Origin: Bacteroidales bacterium UBA4893
GTDB lineage: Bacteria > Bacteroidota > Bacteroidia > Bacteroidales > P3
DNA: 47,909 nucleotides
Direction of reading: 5' to 3'
Assembly (NCBI GenBank): GCA_002399025.1
Contig: DHCV01000002.1
Coordinates: 45,531-93,439, forward strand
Below the pieces are notes generated by a model that saw only the letters and a list, made by a program, of their open reading frames with translations, did no database searches and was not told the origin of the DNA. Each line of letters starts with the position of its first letter. The stretch's first letter is position 1. The translations under genes were made by a program, and so were the position numbers. Shown in pieces: positions 18,002-25,374 of this stretch.

Positions 18002-18295
18002 TTAAATATTGCTGTAAAAATCTATTGTTTCACCTGCAGCAAGCATTACAATTGCTTTCTTATATGCAGATGTTTTTCCTTGAATAAATCCAGCTTTTGT
18101 ATAACGTGATTTATTTTTACCTTTATAATTAATAGTATTAACTCTATCAACTTTTACATTATATAAAGTCTCTATCGCCTTTTTAATTTCAATTTTATTT
18201 GCTTTATTATTTACAATGAAACCAAAACGATTTGTAAAACGTTCAGTCGTTTTAGTCATTTTCTCTGTAATAATAGGCTTTACTATGATTTCCAT
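18002..18295 (-). CDS. rplW: 50S ribosomal protein L23
   Basis: L23 at the exit tunnel is the docking site for trigger factor and SRP; 97 aa. Start MEIIVKPIITEKMTKTTERF; family core RFGFIVNNKANKIEIKKAIE and LYNVKVDRVNTINYKGKNKS. It lies between rplD and rplB. Confidence 0.96.
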   Translation of the reverse strand: MEIIVKPIITEKMTKTTERFTNRFGFIVNNKANKIEIKKAIETLYNVKVDRVNTINYKGKNKSRYTKAGFIQGKTSAYKKAIVMLAAGETIDFYSNI

Positions 18296-18321
18296 TATCT
18301 TTAATGTTAATTAGTCTTATT

Positions 18322-18954
18322 TTAAGAATTAATTACTAAATTTTCAAACTCTTTAATTGCTGTTTCCGAAAAAATCACATTTTTAGCACGCAGCAATTCG
18401 TATGTATTTACTGATTTTGCGTCAGTTACGCTCACATTGTTAATATTACGAGCCGACAAAATTACACAATTTTCTTGATTATTCAACACAAAGAGTGATT
18501 TTTTTTCTCCTAAGTTTAAATCTCCTATTAGTTTTATCATGTTTTTTGTCTTAGGTGTTTCAAAGCTAAAATCTTCAACTACAATTAATTTATCTTCTTT
18601 TGCTTTGTAAGTCAGTGCAGAAACTCGTGCTAATCTTTTAACCTTTTTATTTAGCTTAAATGAGTAATCTCTAGGTTTAGGACCGAACGCTCTACCTCCA
18701 CCAACAATTGTTGGACTTTTAGTGTCTCCAACTCTTGCTCCACCTGTTCCTTTTTGACGTTTTAGTTTTTTAGTAGAACCAGAAACTTCTGAACGCTCTT
18801 TAGCTTTATGAGTTCCTTGACGTTGATTAGCTAGGAATTGTTTTACATCTAACCATATAGCATGATCATTAGGTTCAACCCCTAACAAAGAATCACTTAC
18901 AGAAATTGTTCTGCCAGTTTCTTTTCCATTGATATTATAAACTTTTAACTCCAT
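18322..18954 (-). CDS. rplD: 50S ribosomal protein L4
   Basis: L4, 210 aa. It has the conserved extended loop (NQRQGTHKAKERSEVSGSTK, then KKLKRQKGTGGARVGDTKSP and GGGRAFGPKPRDYSFKLNKK). Its first 10 nt overlap the end of rplC, suggesting translational coupling. In Escherichia coli L4 attenuates the S10 operon; no equivalent leader is recognised here because the operon starts far upstream at rpsL. Confidence 0.97.
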   Translation of the reverse strand: MELKVYNINGKETGRTISVSDSLLGVEPNDHAIWLDVKQFLANQRQGTHKAKERSEVSGSTKKLKRQKGTGGARVGDTKSPTIVGGGRAFGPKPRDYSFKLNKKVKRLARVSALTYKAKEDKLIVVEDFSFETPKTKNMIKLIGDLNLGEKKSLFVLNNQENCVILSARNINNVSVTDAKSVNTYELLRAKNVIFSETAIKEFENLVINS

Positions 18955-19574
18955 CTCTCAAGTTTTAAAATTGAACCCTTTGGACCTGGAACAGATCCCT
19001 TAACTAATACTAAATTCTTTTCTTCAATTATCTTAAGAATCTCAAGATTTTGAACCTTAACTTTTTTACCTCCAGTTCTTCCAGCCATTCTAAGTCCCTT
19101 AAATAATCTTGAAGGGTAAGAAGAAGCTCCTACAGAACCTGGAGCACGTAATCTATCATGTTGTCCGTGAGTCTTATCACCTACTCCACTAAAACCATGA
19201 CGTTTAACAACTCCTTGAAAACCTTTTCCTTTTGATATTCCCACAACGTCAACATATTCACCTTCTGTAAATATAGCACAATTTATAATTTCACCAAAAG
19301 TTTTTCTTTGACCTTCTTCAAAGCGGGTAAATTCAAAAACATATCTCTTAGGAGTAGTGCTTGATTTAGCAAAATGACCTTTCATAGGTTTTGTACAACT
19401 TTTTTCTTTCATTTCTTCAAATGACAACTGAATGGCACTATAACCATCTCTTTCAGGAGTCAAAACTTGCGTTACTACGCAAGGACCAGCTTCAATAACT
19501 GTGCACGGTTGTTGTTTACCGGAGGCATCAAAAATACTGGTCATTCCAATTTTTTTACCAATTAAACCTGACAT
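18945..19574 (-). CDS. rplC: 50S ribosomal protein L3
   Basis: L3, an early assembly protein reaching the peptidyl transferase centre; 209 aa. Start MSGLIGKKIGMTSIFDASGK; long loop GISKGKGFQGVVKRHGFSGV and HGQHDRLRAPGSVGASSYPS, then LFKGLRMAGRTGGKKVKVQN. Where Escherichia coli L3 has the GQNQ segment with the methylated Gln, this protein reads ASSYPS. Overlaps rplD by 10 nt. Confidence 0.97.
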   Translation of the reverse strand: MSGLIGKKIGMTSIFDASGKQQPCTVIEAGPCVVTQVLTPERDGYSAIQLSFEEMKEKSCTKPMKGHFAKSSTTPKRYVFEFTRFEEGQRKTFGEIINCAIFTEGEYVDVVGISKGKGFQGVVKRHGFSGVGDKTHGQHDRLRAPGSVGASSYPSRLFKGLRMAGRTGGKKVKVQNLEILKIIEEKNLVLVKGSVPGPKGSILKLERWS

Positions 19575-19665
19575 TTTTTTAATATTTTTCTTTTACAAAT
19601 AATCAGCATGCACTTTGCATAGGCTGATGTTTAACACTAATTTATCTAAACTAAAGACAACTCTG

Positions 19666-19971
19666 TTAAACCTTGATTTCAACTTCAACACCACTTGGAA
19701 GTTCTAATTTCATTAGAGCATCAATAGTTTTAGCTGAAGTGCTATAAATATCTAACAATCTTTTGTAAGAACTCAATTCAAACTGTTCTCTTGCTTTCTT
19801 ATTAACAAAAGTTGCGCGATTAACTGTAAATATTTTCTTGTTTGTTGGAAGAGGTATTGGACCATTTACAACTGCACCAGTTAGCTTTACAGTTTTTACG
19901 ATTTTCTCAGCAGATTTATCAACCAAGTTATGATCGTATGATTTTAATTTAATTCTAATTCTTTGACTCAC
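19666..19971 (-). CDS. rpsJ: 30S ribosomal protein S10
   Basis: S10 of the 30S head, also the antitermination factor NusE; 101 aa. Start MSQRIRIKLKSYDHNLVDKS; signature TGAVVNGPIPLPTNKKIFTV and the family's SSYKRLLDIYSTSAKTIDAL. It lies between fusA and rplC, joining the str and S10 clusters; tuf is absent. Confidence 0.97.
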   Translation of the reverse strand: MSQRIRIKLKSYDHNLVDKSAEKIVKTVKLTGAVVNGPIPLPTNKKIFTVNRATFVNKKAREQFELSSYKRLLDIYSTSAKTIDALMKLELPSGVEVEIKV

Positions 19972-20014
19972 GTTATTTTGTCTCTTTATATTAGTTTATT
20001 CTTTTAAATCTTTA

Positions 20015-22093
20015 CTATTTCTTTAATACTGATTCAACAACATCTTTTGGTGCTTCAGCATAGTGAGAAAATTCCATTGTTGAATTTGCACGACCAGAAG
20101 TAATTGTTCTAAGTGAAGTAACATAACCAAACATTTGAGAAAGAGGAACTTTTGCTTTAACGGCTTGAATCCCAATTTTTGCACTAATGCTTTCAAGGAT
20201 TGCTCTTCTTCTATTTAAATCACCTGTTACTGAACCTAAATATGTGTCAGGAGTTGTAACTTCTAATGACATGATTGGTTCAAGTAGGATTGGGCTTGCT
20301 TTTCTTGCTGCTTCTTTAAATGCAATTTTTGCACAAAGCTCAAATGATAAAGCATCAGAATCGACAGCATGATATGAACCATCAATTAAAGTTACTTTCA
20401 TGCTTTCAAGAGGAAATCCTCCTAAGACTCCATTAACCATTGCTTGTTTAAATCCTTTCTCAATTGAAGGTATAAATTCTTTTGGAATATTACCACCTTT
20501 AACTTCATTAACAAACTGAAGACCTTTAAATCCTTCATCTGCAGGTTGAAGACGGAATTGAATATCCGCAAATTTACCTCTACCACCTGTTTGTTTCTTA
20601 TAAACTTCTTTATGTTCGCATGAAGAAGTAAGTGCCTCTTTATATGCTACTTGAGGAGCACCTTGATTACATTCAACATTAAATTCTCTACGCATACGAT
20701 CAATTATAATGTCTAAGTGTAATTCGCCCATTCCTTGCATTACAGTTTGTCCTGATGCCTCATCTGTATTGATTTTAAGTGTTGGGTCTTCTTCAGTTAG
20801 TTTTGCTAAAGCATTGTTAAATTTATCAATATCTGCTTGTTGCTTAGGCTCTACTGCGATTGAAATTACAGGCTCTGGGAATGACATTGATTCCAATATT
20901 ATTGGGAACTTTTCATCACAAAGAGTATTTCCTGTCTTAATATCTTTAAATCCAACAGCTGCACCTATATCTCCTGCTTCAATCCTATCTAAAGGATTTT
21001 GTTTATTTGCATGCATCTGCATAATACGAGATATACGCTCTTTCTTATCGGTTGAAGCATTATAAACGTATGAACCTGCGTCTAATGAACCTGAATAAAC
21101 ACGGAAGAAACAAATTCTTCCAACATAAGGGTCAGTAGCAATTTTGAAAGCTAATGCAGAGAAAGGAGCTTTTGGGTCAACCTTTCTAATTTCTTCTTTT
21201 TCAGTTTTTGGATTAACACCAACAACCTCTGGGACATCAATTGGACTTGGTAAAAATTCTGCAACAGCATCAATAAGGTTTTGGATTCCCTTGTTTTTGA
21301 AAGATGCTCCACAAAGAACTGGAGTAATTTTCATTGAGCATGTTGCTTTACGAATATGATAAATCATTTCCTCTGGAGTTATTGACTCTTCATCCTCCAT
21401 GTATTTCATTAAAAGAGTTTCATCTTCTTCTGCAACTCCTTCAATAAGTGTTTTTCTGTATTTAGCAGCAACTTCTTTTAAATCTTCTGGCATTGGAATT
21501 TCATATAACTTAGTTCCATTAGAAGATTCATCATACATTAATGCTTTGTTAGTAATCAAATCAATCACTCCCTTAAACAAATCTTCTTGTCCAATTGGTA
21601 TTTGTAATGGAACTGGAGTTGCTCCTAAACGCTCTTTAATTTGATTAACTACATTAAAAAAATCAGCTCCAGCACGATCCATTTTATTAATGAATGCAAT
21701 ACGTGGAACTCCATATTTATCAGCCTGACGCCAAACAGTTTCGCTTTGTGGCTCAACTCCTCCCACTGCACAAAATAGTGCTACTGCACCGTCTAAAACA
21801 CGCAATGAGCGTTCAACCTCTACAGTGAAATCAACGTGTCCTGGAGTATCAATAATATTAATCTTATACTGATTATTATTATAATTCCAGAAAACAGTTG
21901 TTGCAGCTGAAGTGATTGTAATTCCTCTTTCTTGCTCTTGAGCCATCCAGTCCATAGTAGCAGAACCTTCATGTGTCTCCCCTAACTTATGGTTCTTTCC
22001 AGTAAAATACAAGATACGCTCGGTAGTTGTTGTTTTACCGGCGTCAATATGAGCCATTATCCCAATATTCCTTGTAAATTTTAATTCTGCCAT
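20015..22093 (-). CDS. fusA: Elongation factor G
   Basis: GTPase that drives translocation and, with RRF, ribosome recycling; 692 aa. GTP-binding motifs are the P-loop AHIDAGKT (14-21), switch I around QEQERGITI (52-60), DTPGH (82-86) and NKMD (136-139). Domains II to V follow. Late segments include GMGELHLDIIIDRMRREFNV, GGFPLESMKVTLIDGSYHAV and QMFGYVTSLRTITSGRANST. It is a single full-length canonical EF-G inside the str cluster. Confidence 0.97.
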   Translation of the reverse strand: MAELKFTRNIGIMAHIDAGKTTTTERILYFTGKNHKLGETHEGSATMDWMAQEQERGITITSAATTVFWNYNNNQYKINIIDTPGHVDFTVEVERSLRVLDGAVALFCAVGGVEPQSETVWRQADKYGVPRIAFINKMDRAGADFFNVVNQIKERLGATPVPLQIPIGQEDLFKGVIDLITNKALMYDESSNGTKLYEIPMPEDLKEVAAKYRKTLIEGVAEEDETLLMKYMEDEESITPEEMIYHIRKATCSMKITPVLCGASFKNKGIQNLIDAVAEFLPSPIDVPEVVGVNPKTEKEEIRKVDPKAPFSALAFKIATDPYVGRICFFRVYSGSLDAGSYVYNASTDKKERISRIMQMHANKQNPLDRIEAGDIGAAVGFKDIKTGNTLCDEKFPIILESMSFPEPVISIAVEPKQQADIDKFNNALAKLTEEDPTLKINTDEASGQTVMQGMGELHLDIIIDRMRREFNVECNQGAPQVAYKEALTSSCEHKEVYKKQTGGRGKFADIQFRLQPADEGFKGLQFVNEVKGGNIPKEFIPSIEKGFKQAMVNGVLGGFPLESMKVTLIDGSYHAVDSDALSFELCAKIAFKEAARKASPILLEPIMSLEVTTPDTYLGSVTGDLNRRRAILESISAKIGIQAVKAKVPLSQMFGYVTSLRTITSGRANSTMEFSHYAEAPKDVVESVLKK

Positions 22094-22118
22094 CTAATTA
22101 TATCTTTCTTCTTTTTTA

Positions 22119-22586
22119 TTAGAATCTAAAATGTGAGAATGCTTTATTAGCTTCTGCCATTCTGTGAATATCTTCTTTTCTTTTGAATGCAGCACCTTCT
22201 TCTTTTGAGGCTGCAATAATTTCGCTTGCCAAACAAAGAGCCATTGATTTTTCATTTCTCTTTCTTGCATATCCAATCAAACTCTTCATTCCCATTGATT
22301 GTTTTCTGTCTGGACGAATTTCTGAAGGGATTTGGAATGTTGCTCCTCCAATTCTGCGAGAACGAACCTCAACATTAGGAGTTACATTAGCTAATGCTTT
22401 TTTCCAAATTTCCAAACCATCTTCTTTTGTACGCTCACTAACTATTTCTATAGCATTATAGAATATGTTGTAAGCTGTTGTTTTCTTTCCTTTCAGCATT
22501 ATATTGTTAACAAATTTTGTTACCAAAACCTCATTAAACTTTGGATCTGGAAGGATAATTCTTTTTTTTGGTTTTGCTTTTCTCAT
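22119..22586 (-). CDS. rpsG: 30S ribosomal protein S7
   Basis: S7 nucleates 30S head assembly and contacts E-site tRNA; 155 aa. Start MRKAKPKKRIILPDPKFNEV; core NVTPNVEVRSRRIGGATFQI and PSEIRPDRKQSMGMKSLIGY. The C-terminus reads HRMAEANKAFSHFRF. It lies between rpsL and fusA, 25 nt before fusA. Confidence 0.97.
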   Translation of the reverse strand: MRKAKPKKRIILPDPKFNEVLVTKFVNNIMLKGKKTTAYNIFYNAIEIVSERTKEDGLEIWKKALANVTPNVEVRSRRIGGATFQIPSEIRPDRKQSMGMKSLIGYARKRNEKSMALCLASEIIAASKEEGAAFKRKEDIHRMAEANKAFSHFRF

Positions 22587-22627
22587 GATATGGTAAAGCT
22601 ATATTATTATATGTATTATTTACTATT

Positions 22628-23008
22628 TTACTTTGCTGCCTTTGGACGCTTAGCTCCATATTTGGAACGTCTTTGTTTTCTTCCATCAACACCAGCAGTG
22701 TCTAATGCTCCACGAATAATGTGGTAACGAACACCTGGTAGGTCCTTAACTCTACCTCCTCTAATCATTACAATAGAGTGTTCCTGAAGATTATGTCCTT
22801 CTCCTGGGATATAGGCATTAACTTCTTTTTGGTTTGTTAAACGAACCCTAGCAACTTTTCTCATTGCTGAATTAGGTTTCTTTGGGGTTGTTGTGTAAAC
22901 TCTTGTACAAACTCCTCTACGTTGAGGAGAGGAATCTAATGCAGGAGATTTACTCTTGTATTCTAAACTTTGACGTCCTTTACGAACTAATTGTTGAATT
23001 GTTGGCAT
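22628..23008 (-). CDS. rpsL: 30S ribosomal protein S12
   Basis: S12 at the decoding centre, 126 aa, first gene of the superoperon. Start MPTIQQLVRKGRQSLEYKSK. The decoding loop TTTPKKPNSAMRK keeps both lysines (K43 and K44), and RGGRVKDLPGVRYH keeps the second conserved loop. Positions linked to streptomycin resistance are therefore wild type. The promoter at 23066-23097 lies about 60 nt upstream. Confidence 0.97.
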   Translation of the reverse strand: MPTIQQLVRKGRQSLEYKSKSPALDSSPQRRGVCTRVYTTTPKKPNSAMRKVARVRLTNQKEVNAYIPGEGHNLQEHSIVMIRGGRVKDLPGVRYHIIRGALDTAGVDGRKQRRSKYGAKRPKAAK

Positions 23009-23065
23009 ATCTTAATTTACAAATTAATATATCTTTTTTTTATTTTCCTTGCTAAAATTGGGTTG

Positions 23066-23097
23066 CAAAGGTATTACTATTATTTTAATTACACAAA
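23066..23097 (-). promoter_or_regulatory. Promoter of the ribosomal superoperon
   Basis: On the minus strand TTTG (23094-23097) and TACCTTTG (23066-23073) are 20 bp apart, a full match to the Bacteroidota TTTG/TAnnTTTG promoter. The predicted start near 23058 leaves a leader of about 50 nt before rpsL. Confidence 0.75.
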
Positions 23098-23162
23098 AAC
23101 TAATAGAAAAATATAACTCTTTCTTAATTTGCTTTTGCTATAAAATGTCCAAAATCAACGTT

Positions 23163-23282
23163 CAAAAACAACCATAGCCACTTGGTTTTATCTGATTTTC
23201 ACTCTCTTAATGTCCAACCCAATTACTCTATGAAGAACCAAGAGTAAAATAACATTTTTAAGAGACGTTACCTCATTTTGGG
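23163..23282 (-). ncRNA. Candidate small RNA or long leader upstream of rpsL
   Basis: The consensus promoter at 23287-23317 would start a transcript near 23280. Downstream, TTACTCT/AGAGTAA forms a 7-bp stem with an 11-nt loop. A weak stem AACCA/TGGTT (23170-23174 with 23183-23187) is followed on the minus strand by GTTTTTG. The weak stem could be a terminator, giving an RNA of about 120 nt; otherwise transcription continues into rpsL as a long leader. No known RNA family is recognised. Confidence 0.3.
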
Positions 23283-23286
23283 AGTG

Positions 23287-23317
23287 CAAAAGTACAAAAA
23301 AAATTATTACTACCAAA
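23287..23317 (-). promoter_or_regulatory. Second, consensus promoter reading toward rpsL
   Basis: On the minus strand TTTG (23314-23317), 19 bp, then TACTTTTG (23287-23294). This is one of the best matches to the Bacteroidota consensus in the window, yet no coding start follows within 250 nt except rpsL. Confidence 0.65.
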
Positions 23318-23362
23318 TATTTGTAAAAAATTTTACCCAAAATCTCTTTTTTCTGCTTTTTA

Positions 23363-23394
23363 TTTGCAATATTCAAGAAAAGTTTGTTTCTTTG
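23363..23394 (+). promoter_or_regulatory. Promoter of the rubredoxin gene
   Basis: TTTG (23363-23366) and TTTCTTTG (23387-23394) are 20 bp apart; the -7 element deviates from consensus at its second base. It lies 25 nt upstream of the ATG at 23420 and inside the longer frame, which favours the downstream start. Confidence 0.5.
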
Positions 23395-23419
23395 CCAAAC
23401 AAAAATAAATTTAAAAACT

Positions 23420-23587
23420 ATGGACAACAGAAAATTTGAATGCCAACCATGCGGATACATTTACGATCCAGCAGTAGGCGATCCTGACAGTGGAATTAAA
23501 CCAGGAACTCCTTTTAGTGAACTACCAGAAGATTGGGTATGCCCTCTTTGTGGAGCTTACAAAGAAGATTTTGAATTGGTTGACTAA
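23420..23587 (+). CDS. Rubredoxin
   Basis: Small Fe(Cys)4 electron carrier, 55 aa from the ATG at 23420 (MDNRKFECQPCGYIYDPAVG). The two metal knuckles CxxCG (ECQPCGY and VCPLCGA) and the aromatic-acidic core (GTPFSELPEDWVCP) are intact. A start at 23384 would add 12 residues overlapping the promoter and is rejected. Rubredoxins usually serve rubrerythrin or superoxide reductase in oxygen defence of anaerobes; the partner is not in this window. Convergent with the exosortase gene. Confidence 0.95.
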   Translation: MDNRKFECQPCGYIYDPAVGDPDSGIKPGTPFSELPEDWVCPLCGAYKEDFELVD

Positions 23588-23611
23588 TTTTAACCACAAA
23601 ATCAAAACTTA

Positions 23612-23647
23612 GAAAAGGCTAACTAAGAAATTAGTTCAGCCTTTTTC
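23612..23647. terminator. Bidirectional terminator between rubredoxin and exosortase
   Basis: AAAGGCT-AACTAA pairs with TTAGTT-C-AGCCTTT (one bulged C), with A- and T-rich flanks on both sides. It overlaps the last codons and stop of the exosortase gene on the minus strand, so one structure can end both convergent transcripts. Confidence 0.65.
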
Positions 23648-24228
23648 TTTTTATATGCAAAAAACTCTATCCAGATAAGCCAAATCAGAAAAATAATTAT
23701 ATAATGAAAAGGTCTTCCAATCCAATCATGAATAAATTGATATTTGTCTGGGTGATAAAGAAGTACTCCAGTTAATCCAAAAATTCTAATAATATTGAAA
23801 AAAATCACAATCAAACTCGTGCAAAGAAAATAAATCATTCTCTTCCAAAATTTATTTGGTAGAACAAGGATTATCATAAAAAGCTGAAGAATTTGCTTAA
23901 TCCCTGAACAACTATTTACAACCTTCATAGTGCAGATTATAGCATTATCACTTGAATTATAAAACCTTAAACTTGACTGTATAGCTTCAAAATCTGTATC
24001 AAAAAATATACTTGACAGAAAAACAACCCCATTAAATGCAATTTTGGTAAAGAAATCAAAAATATCTTTTGTAAAGGCTCCAAAAAGCCATGTGTTCATT
24101 TTTGTTTCCCAATAAAGAAAATGAAAGAGAATTGTAACAAGTACAAAAAGCAGTAAATCCTTTATAGCACGATTTTTCTTTAAGTAATTCTTAATTTCTA
24201 CACCTTTATCAACAAGAATTCCAGTCAT
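23623..24228 (-). CDS. Exosortase/archaeosortase-family membrane transpeptidase
   Basis: Integral membrane protein, 201 aa, with several hydrophobic segments. The exosortase catalytic residues are visible in order: C107 in NSCSGIKQ, R148 in NIIRIF, and H167 in HDWIGRPFHY. In the family these enzymes cleave a short C-terminal sorting signal and are thought to attach the protein to an envelope anchor. Short forms like this occur in Bacteroidota (XrtF/XrtN-like groups), but the exact subtype cannot be fixed by eye. No protein here has an obvious PEP-CTERM-like tail. Its neighbours, rubredoxin and tonB, give no functional hint. Substrate unknown. Confidence 0.8.
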   Translation of the reverse strand: MTGILVDKGVEIKNYLKKNRAIKDLLLFVLVTILFHFLYWETKMNTWLFGAFTKDIFDFFTKIAFNGVVFLSSIFFDTDFEAIQSSLRFYNSSDNAIICTMKVVNSCSGIKQILQLFMIILVLPNKFWKRMIYFLCTSLIVIFFNIIRIFGLTGVLLYHPDKYQFIHDWIGRPFHYIIIFLIWLIWIEFFAYKKKKAELIS

Positions 24229-24615
24229 AACAAATATTTCTTTTGAAATAATATTTTCCTACAATATTGTATATTCATATTCTTTTGGCAAATATACAAA
24301 TAAATCTTTGTTTATTAGTAAATAAATTTCATAAATCTATAATCAGAAATTATTGATTTTTAGTTGTCTTAAAATTTGGATTTGAAATTCACCTTCAAAA
24401 AAAAGAAAAGTATTTAGAAATTCTTTTAGAAGTTTTATAACTCCTTATTATAATTTACTGAAACGAAGTTTTAATTAATTCTTTCTTCGTTTTAATTTAT
24501 TCTTTCTTCGTTTTAATTTGCTGAAACGAGGTTTTATTTTTCTAACTCTATATTATAAGAAAATAGGATTTGGGGCGAACAATCTAAAAGAAATTAGTGT
24601 TGTTTTTGTTTAGAT
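24229..24615. other. Intergenic region with a 95-bp modular repeat
   Basis: A 387-nt AT-rich spacer between tonB and the exosortase gene. No ORF is supported. Its one structured part is the 21-bp-period element at 24441-24535 (separate entry). No classical terminator with a T-run is seen directly after tonB, so the element may serve as the end signal. Confidence 0.6.
24441..24535. repeat. 95-bp modular intergenic repeat, copy A
   Basis: Read on the minus strand: AAAAC, core CTCGTTTCAGC, linker AAATTAAAAC, core GAAGAAAGAAT, linker AAATTAAAAC, core GAAGAAAGAAT, linker TAATTAAAAC, core TTCGTTTCAGT, and the tail AAATTATAATAAGGAG. Every core is 11 bp and every linker 10 bp, so the period is exactly 21. 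It can form two hairpins: AAACGAAG 24461-24468 with CTTCGTTT 24485-24492, and CTTCGTTT 24506-24513 with AAACGAGG 24524-24531 (one G-T pair). It shares length and both ends with copy B at 38656-38750, in opposite orientation. Confidence 0.85.
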
Positions 24616-25371
24616 TTATCTTTTGAACTTATAGGTTATTGTACCTTTTTGTTCTTGAGGTGCGGTTGCTAATGGTGAAAACTTTGAATTTCTGGCAGCT
24701 GTTTCACAGTTTTTCCAAAGTGAACGATTATCAATAGTTGTGCCTCTTGCCCCAGCAACTGCTCTAGTAACTTCTCCCTCGGGATTTACCCAAATAGTTA
24801 CTACGATAGAACCCACCTCATCTGTCTTGGAAGGTGGAATTCCTAAACTTTTGGAACCTCTTCCTGCCAATGAGAATGTATGTCCTGAACCTGTTCCGTC
24901 AAAGCCTGTTCCTCCTCCTCCATCATTTCCATCTCCTTTTCCATCTCCTTTTCCATCTCCTTTTCCAGAACCTGTATTTTGAACTTTTCCCCTTTGGAAT
25001 AATGCATTAGGGTTTATTGTTTCTTCTTTAGGTGTTTCTGTTGTTTCTTGTGTTGAGGGCTTGGTGGTAGGTTTTGTGGTTGGTTTAGCAGTTAAAGCAA
25101 CATCGTCAGTATTTTGAGCAACGTAGTTCTCACTTCCTTCTAATACTTCATGAATTGGGTTGGAGGCGTCACTACCTCCCAATTCGCCAATCATTGCATT
25201 TCCTGTATCCTCAAGACTTCCTATATCCATTTCAACTCCTAGTTCTGGTGGAGGTGGATCGGGGTATTTTAATCCCATTGCAAGCAAAAGCAATAAAAGT
25301 AATGAGTGAAATAGCACAGTTGCTATCACTCCTATAATTGTCCTTTTATTATCTTTATCCTTAATGTCCAT
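24616..25371 (-). CDS. TonB-family energy transducer
   Basis: Periplasm-spanning protein, 251 aa, that carries proton-motive energy from ExbBD to outer-membrane receptors. One transmembrane anchor near residues 11-31 (TIIGVIATVLFHSLLLLLLL) is followed by PDPPPPE, a long low-complexity linker with Thr/Lys/Pro repeats and a Gly-rich part (GKGDGKGDGKGDG), then a TonB C-terminal domain from about residue 178 (VGSIVVTIWVNPEGEVTRAV; NSKFSPLATAPQEQKGTITY). It lies 3 nt after exbD in the exbB-exbD-tonB operon. Whether it serves TonB-dependent transport or a Tol-like task is not determined. Confidence 0.88.
   Translation of the reverse strand: MDIKDKDNKRTIIGVIATVLFHSLLLLLLLAMGLKYPDPPPPELGVEMDIGSLEDTGNAMIGELGGSDASNPIHEVLEGSENYVAQNTDDVALTAKPTTKPTTKPSTQETTETPKEETINPNALFQRGKVQNTGSGKGDGKGDGKGDGNDGGGGTGFDGTGSGHTFSLAGRGSKSLGIPPSKTDEVGSIVVTIWVNPEGEVTRAVAGARGTTIDNRSLWKNCETAARNSKFSPLATAPQEQKGTITYKFKR
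24927..24966. repeat. 12-bp tandem repeat inside the tonB linker
   Basis: About 3.3 copies of TTCCATCTCCTT, nearly perfect at the DNA level, encode the repeating tetrapeptide GDGK on the minus strand. Copy-number change would lengthen or shorten the linker in frame. Confidence 0.85.
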
Positions 25372-25374
25372 TTA

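Larger units (their letters stand above)
23009..23419. other. Divergent regulatory region between rpsL and rubredoxin
   Basis: A 411-nt region with no convincing coding gene. It contains the rpsL-proximal promoter (23066-23097), a second consensus minus-strand promoter (23287-23317) with about 130 nt of possible leader or small RNA, and a plus-strand promoter for rubredoxin (23363-23394). A 90-codon minus-strand frame through it overlaps rubredoxin and both promoters and has no family resemblance. Confidence 0.7.

Noticed and set aside
18945..18954. Frameshift between rplC and rplD suggested by the overlap
   Set aside because: Both proteins have complete family termini; the 10-nt overlap is a normal coupled junction.
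22628..23008. Streptomycin-resistance substitution in S12
   Set aside because: The two lysines of TPKKPNS and the second loop RVKDLPG are unchanged.
23188..23460. 90-codon minus-strand frame upstream of rpsL
   Set aside because: It overlaps the rubredoxin gene and the promoters, is a low-complexity hydrophobic translation, and has no family resemblance.
24441..24535. CRISPR array
   Set aside because: Units are 21 bp with 10-bp constant and 11-bp repeated cores; there are no 23-47 bp repeats with unique 30-bp spacers and no cas genes nearby.
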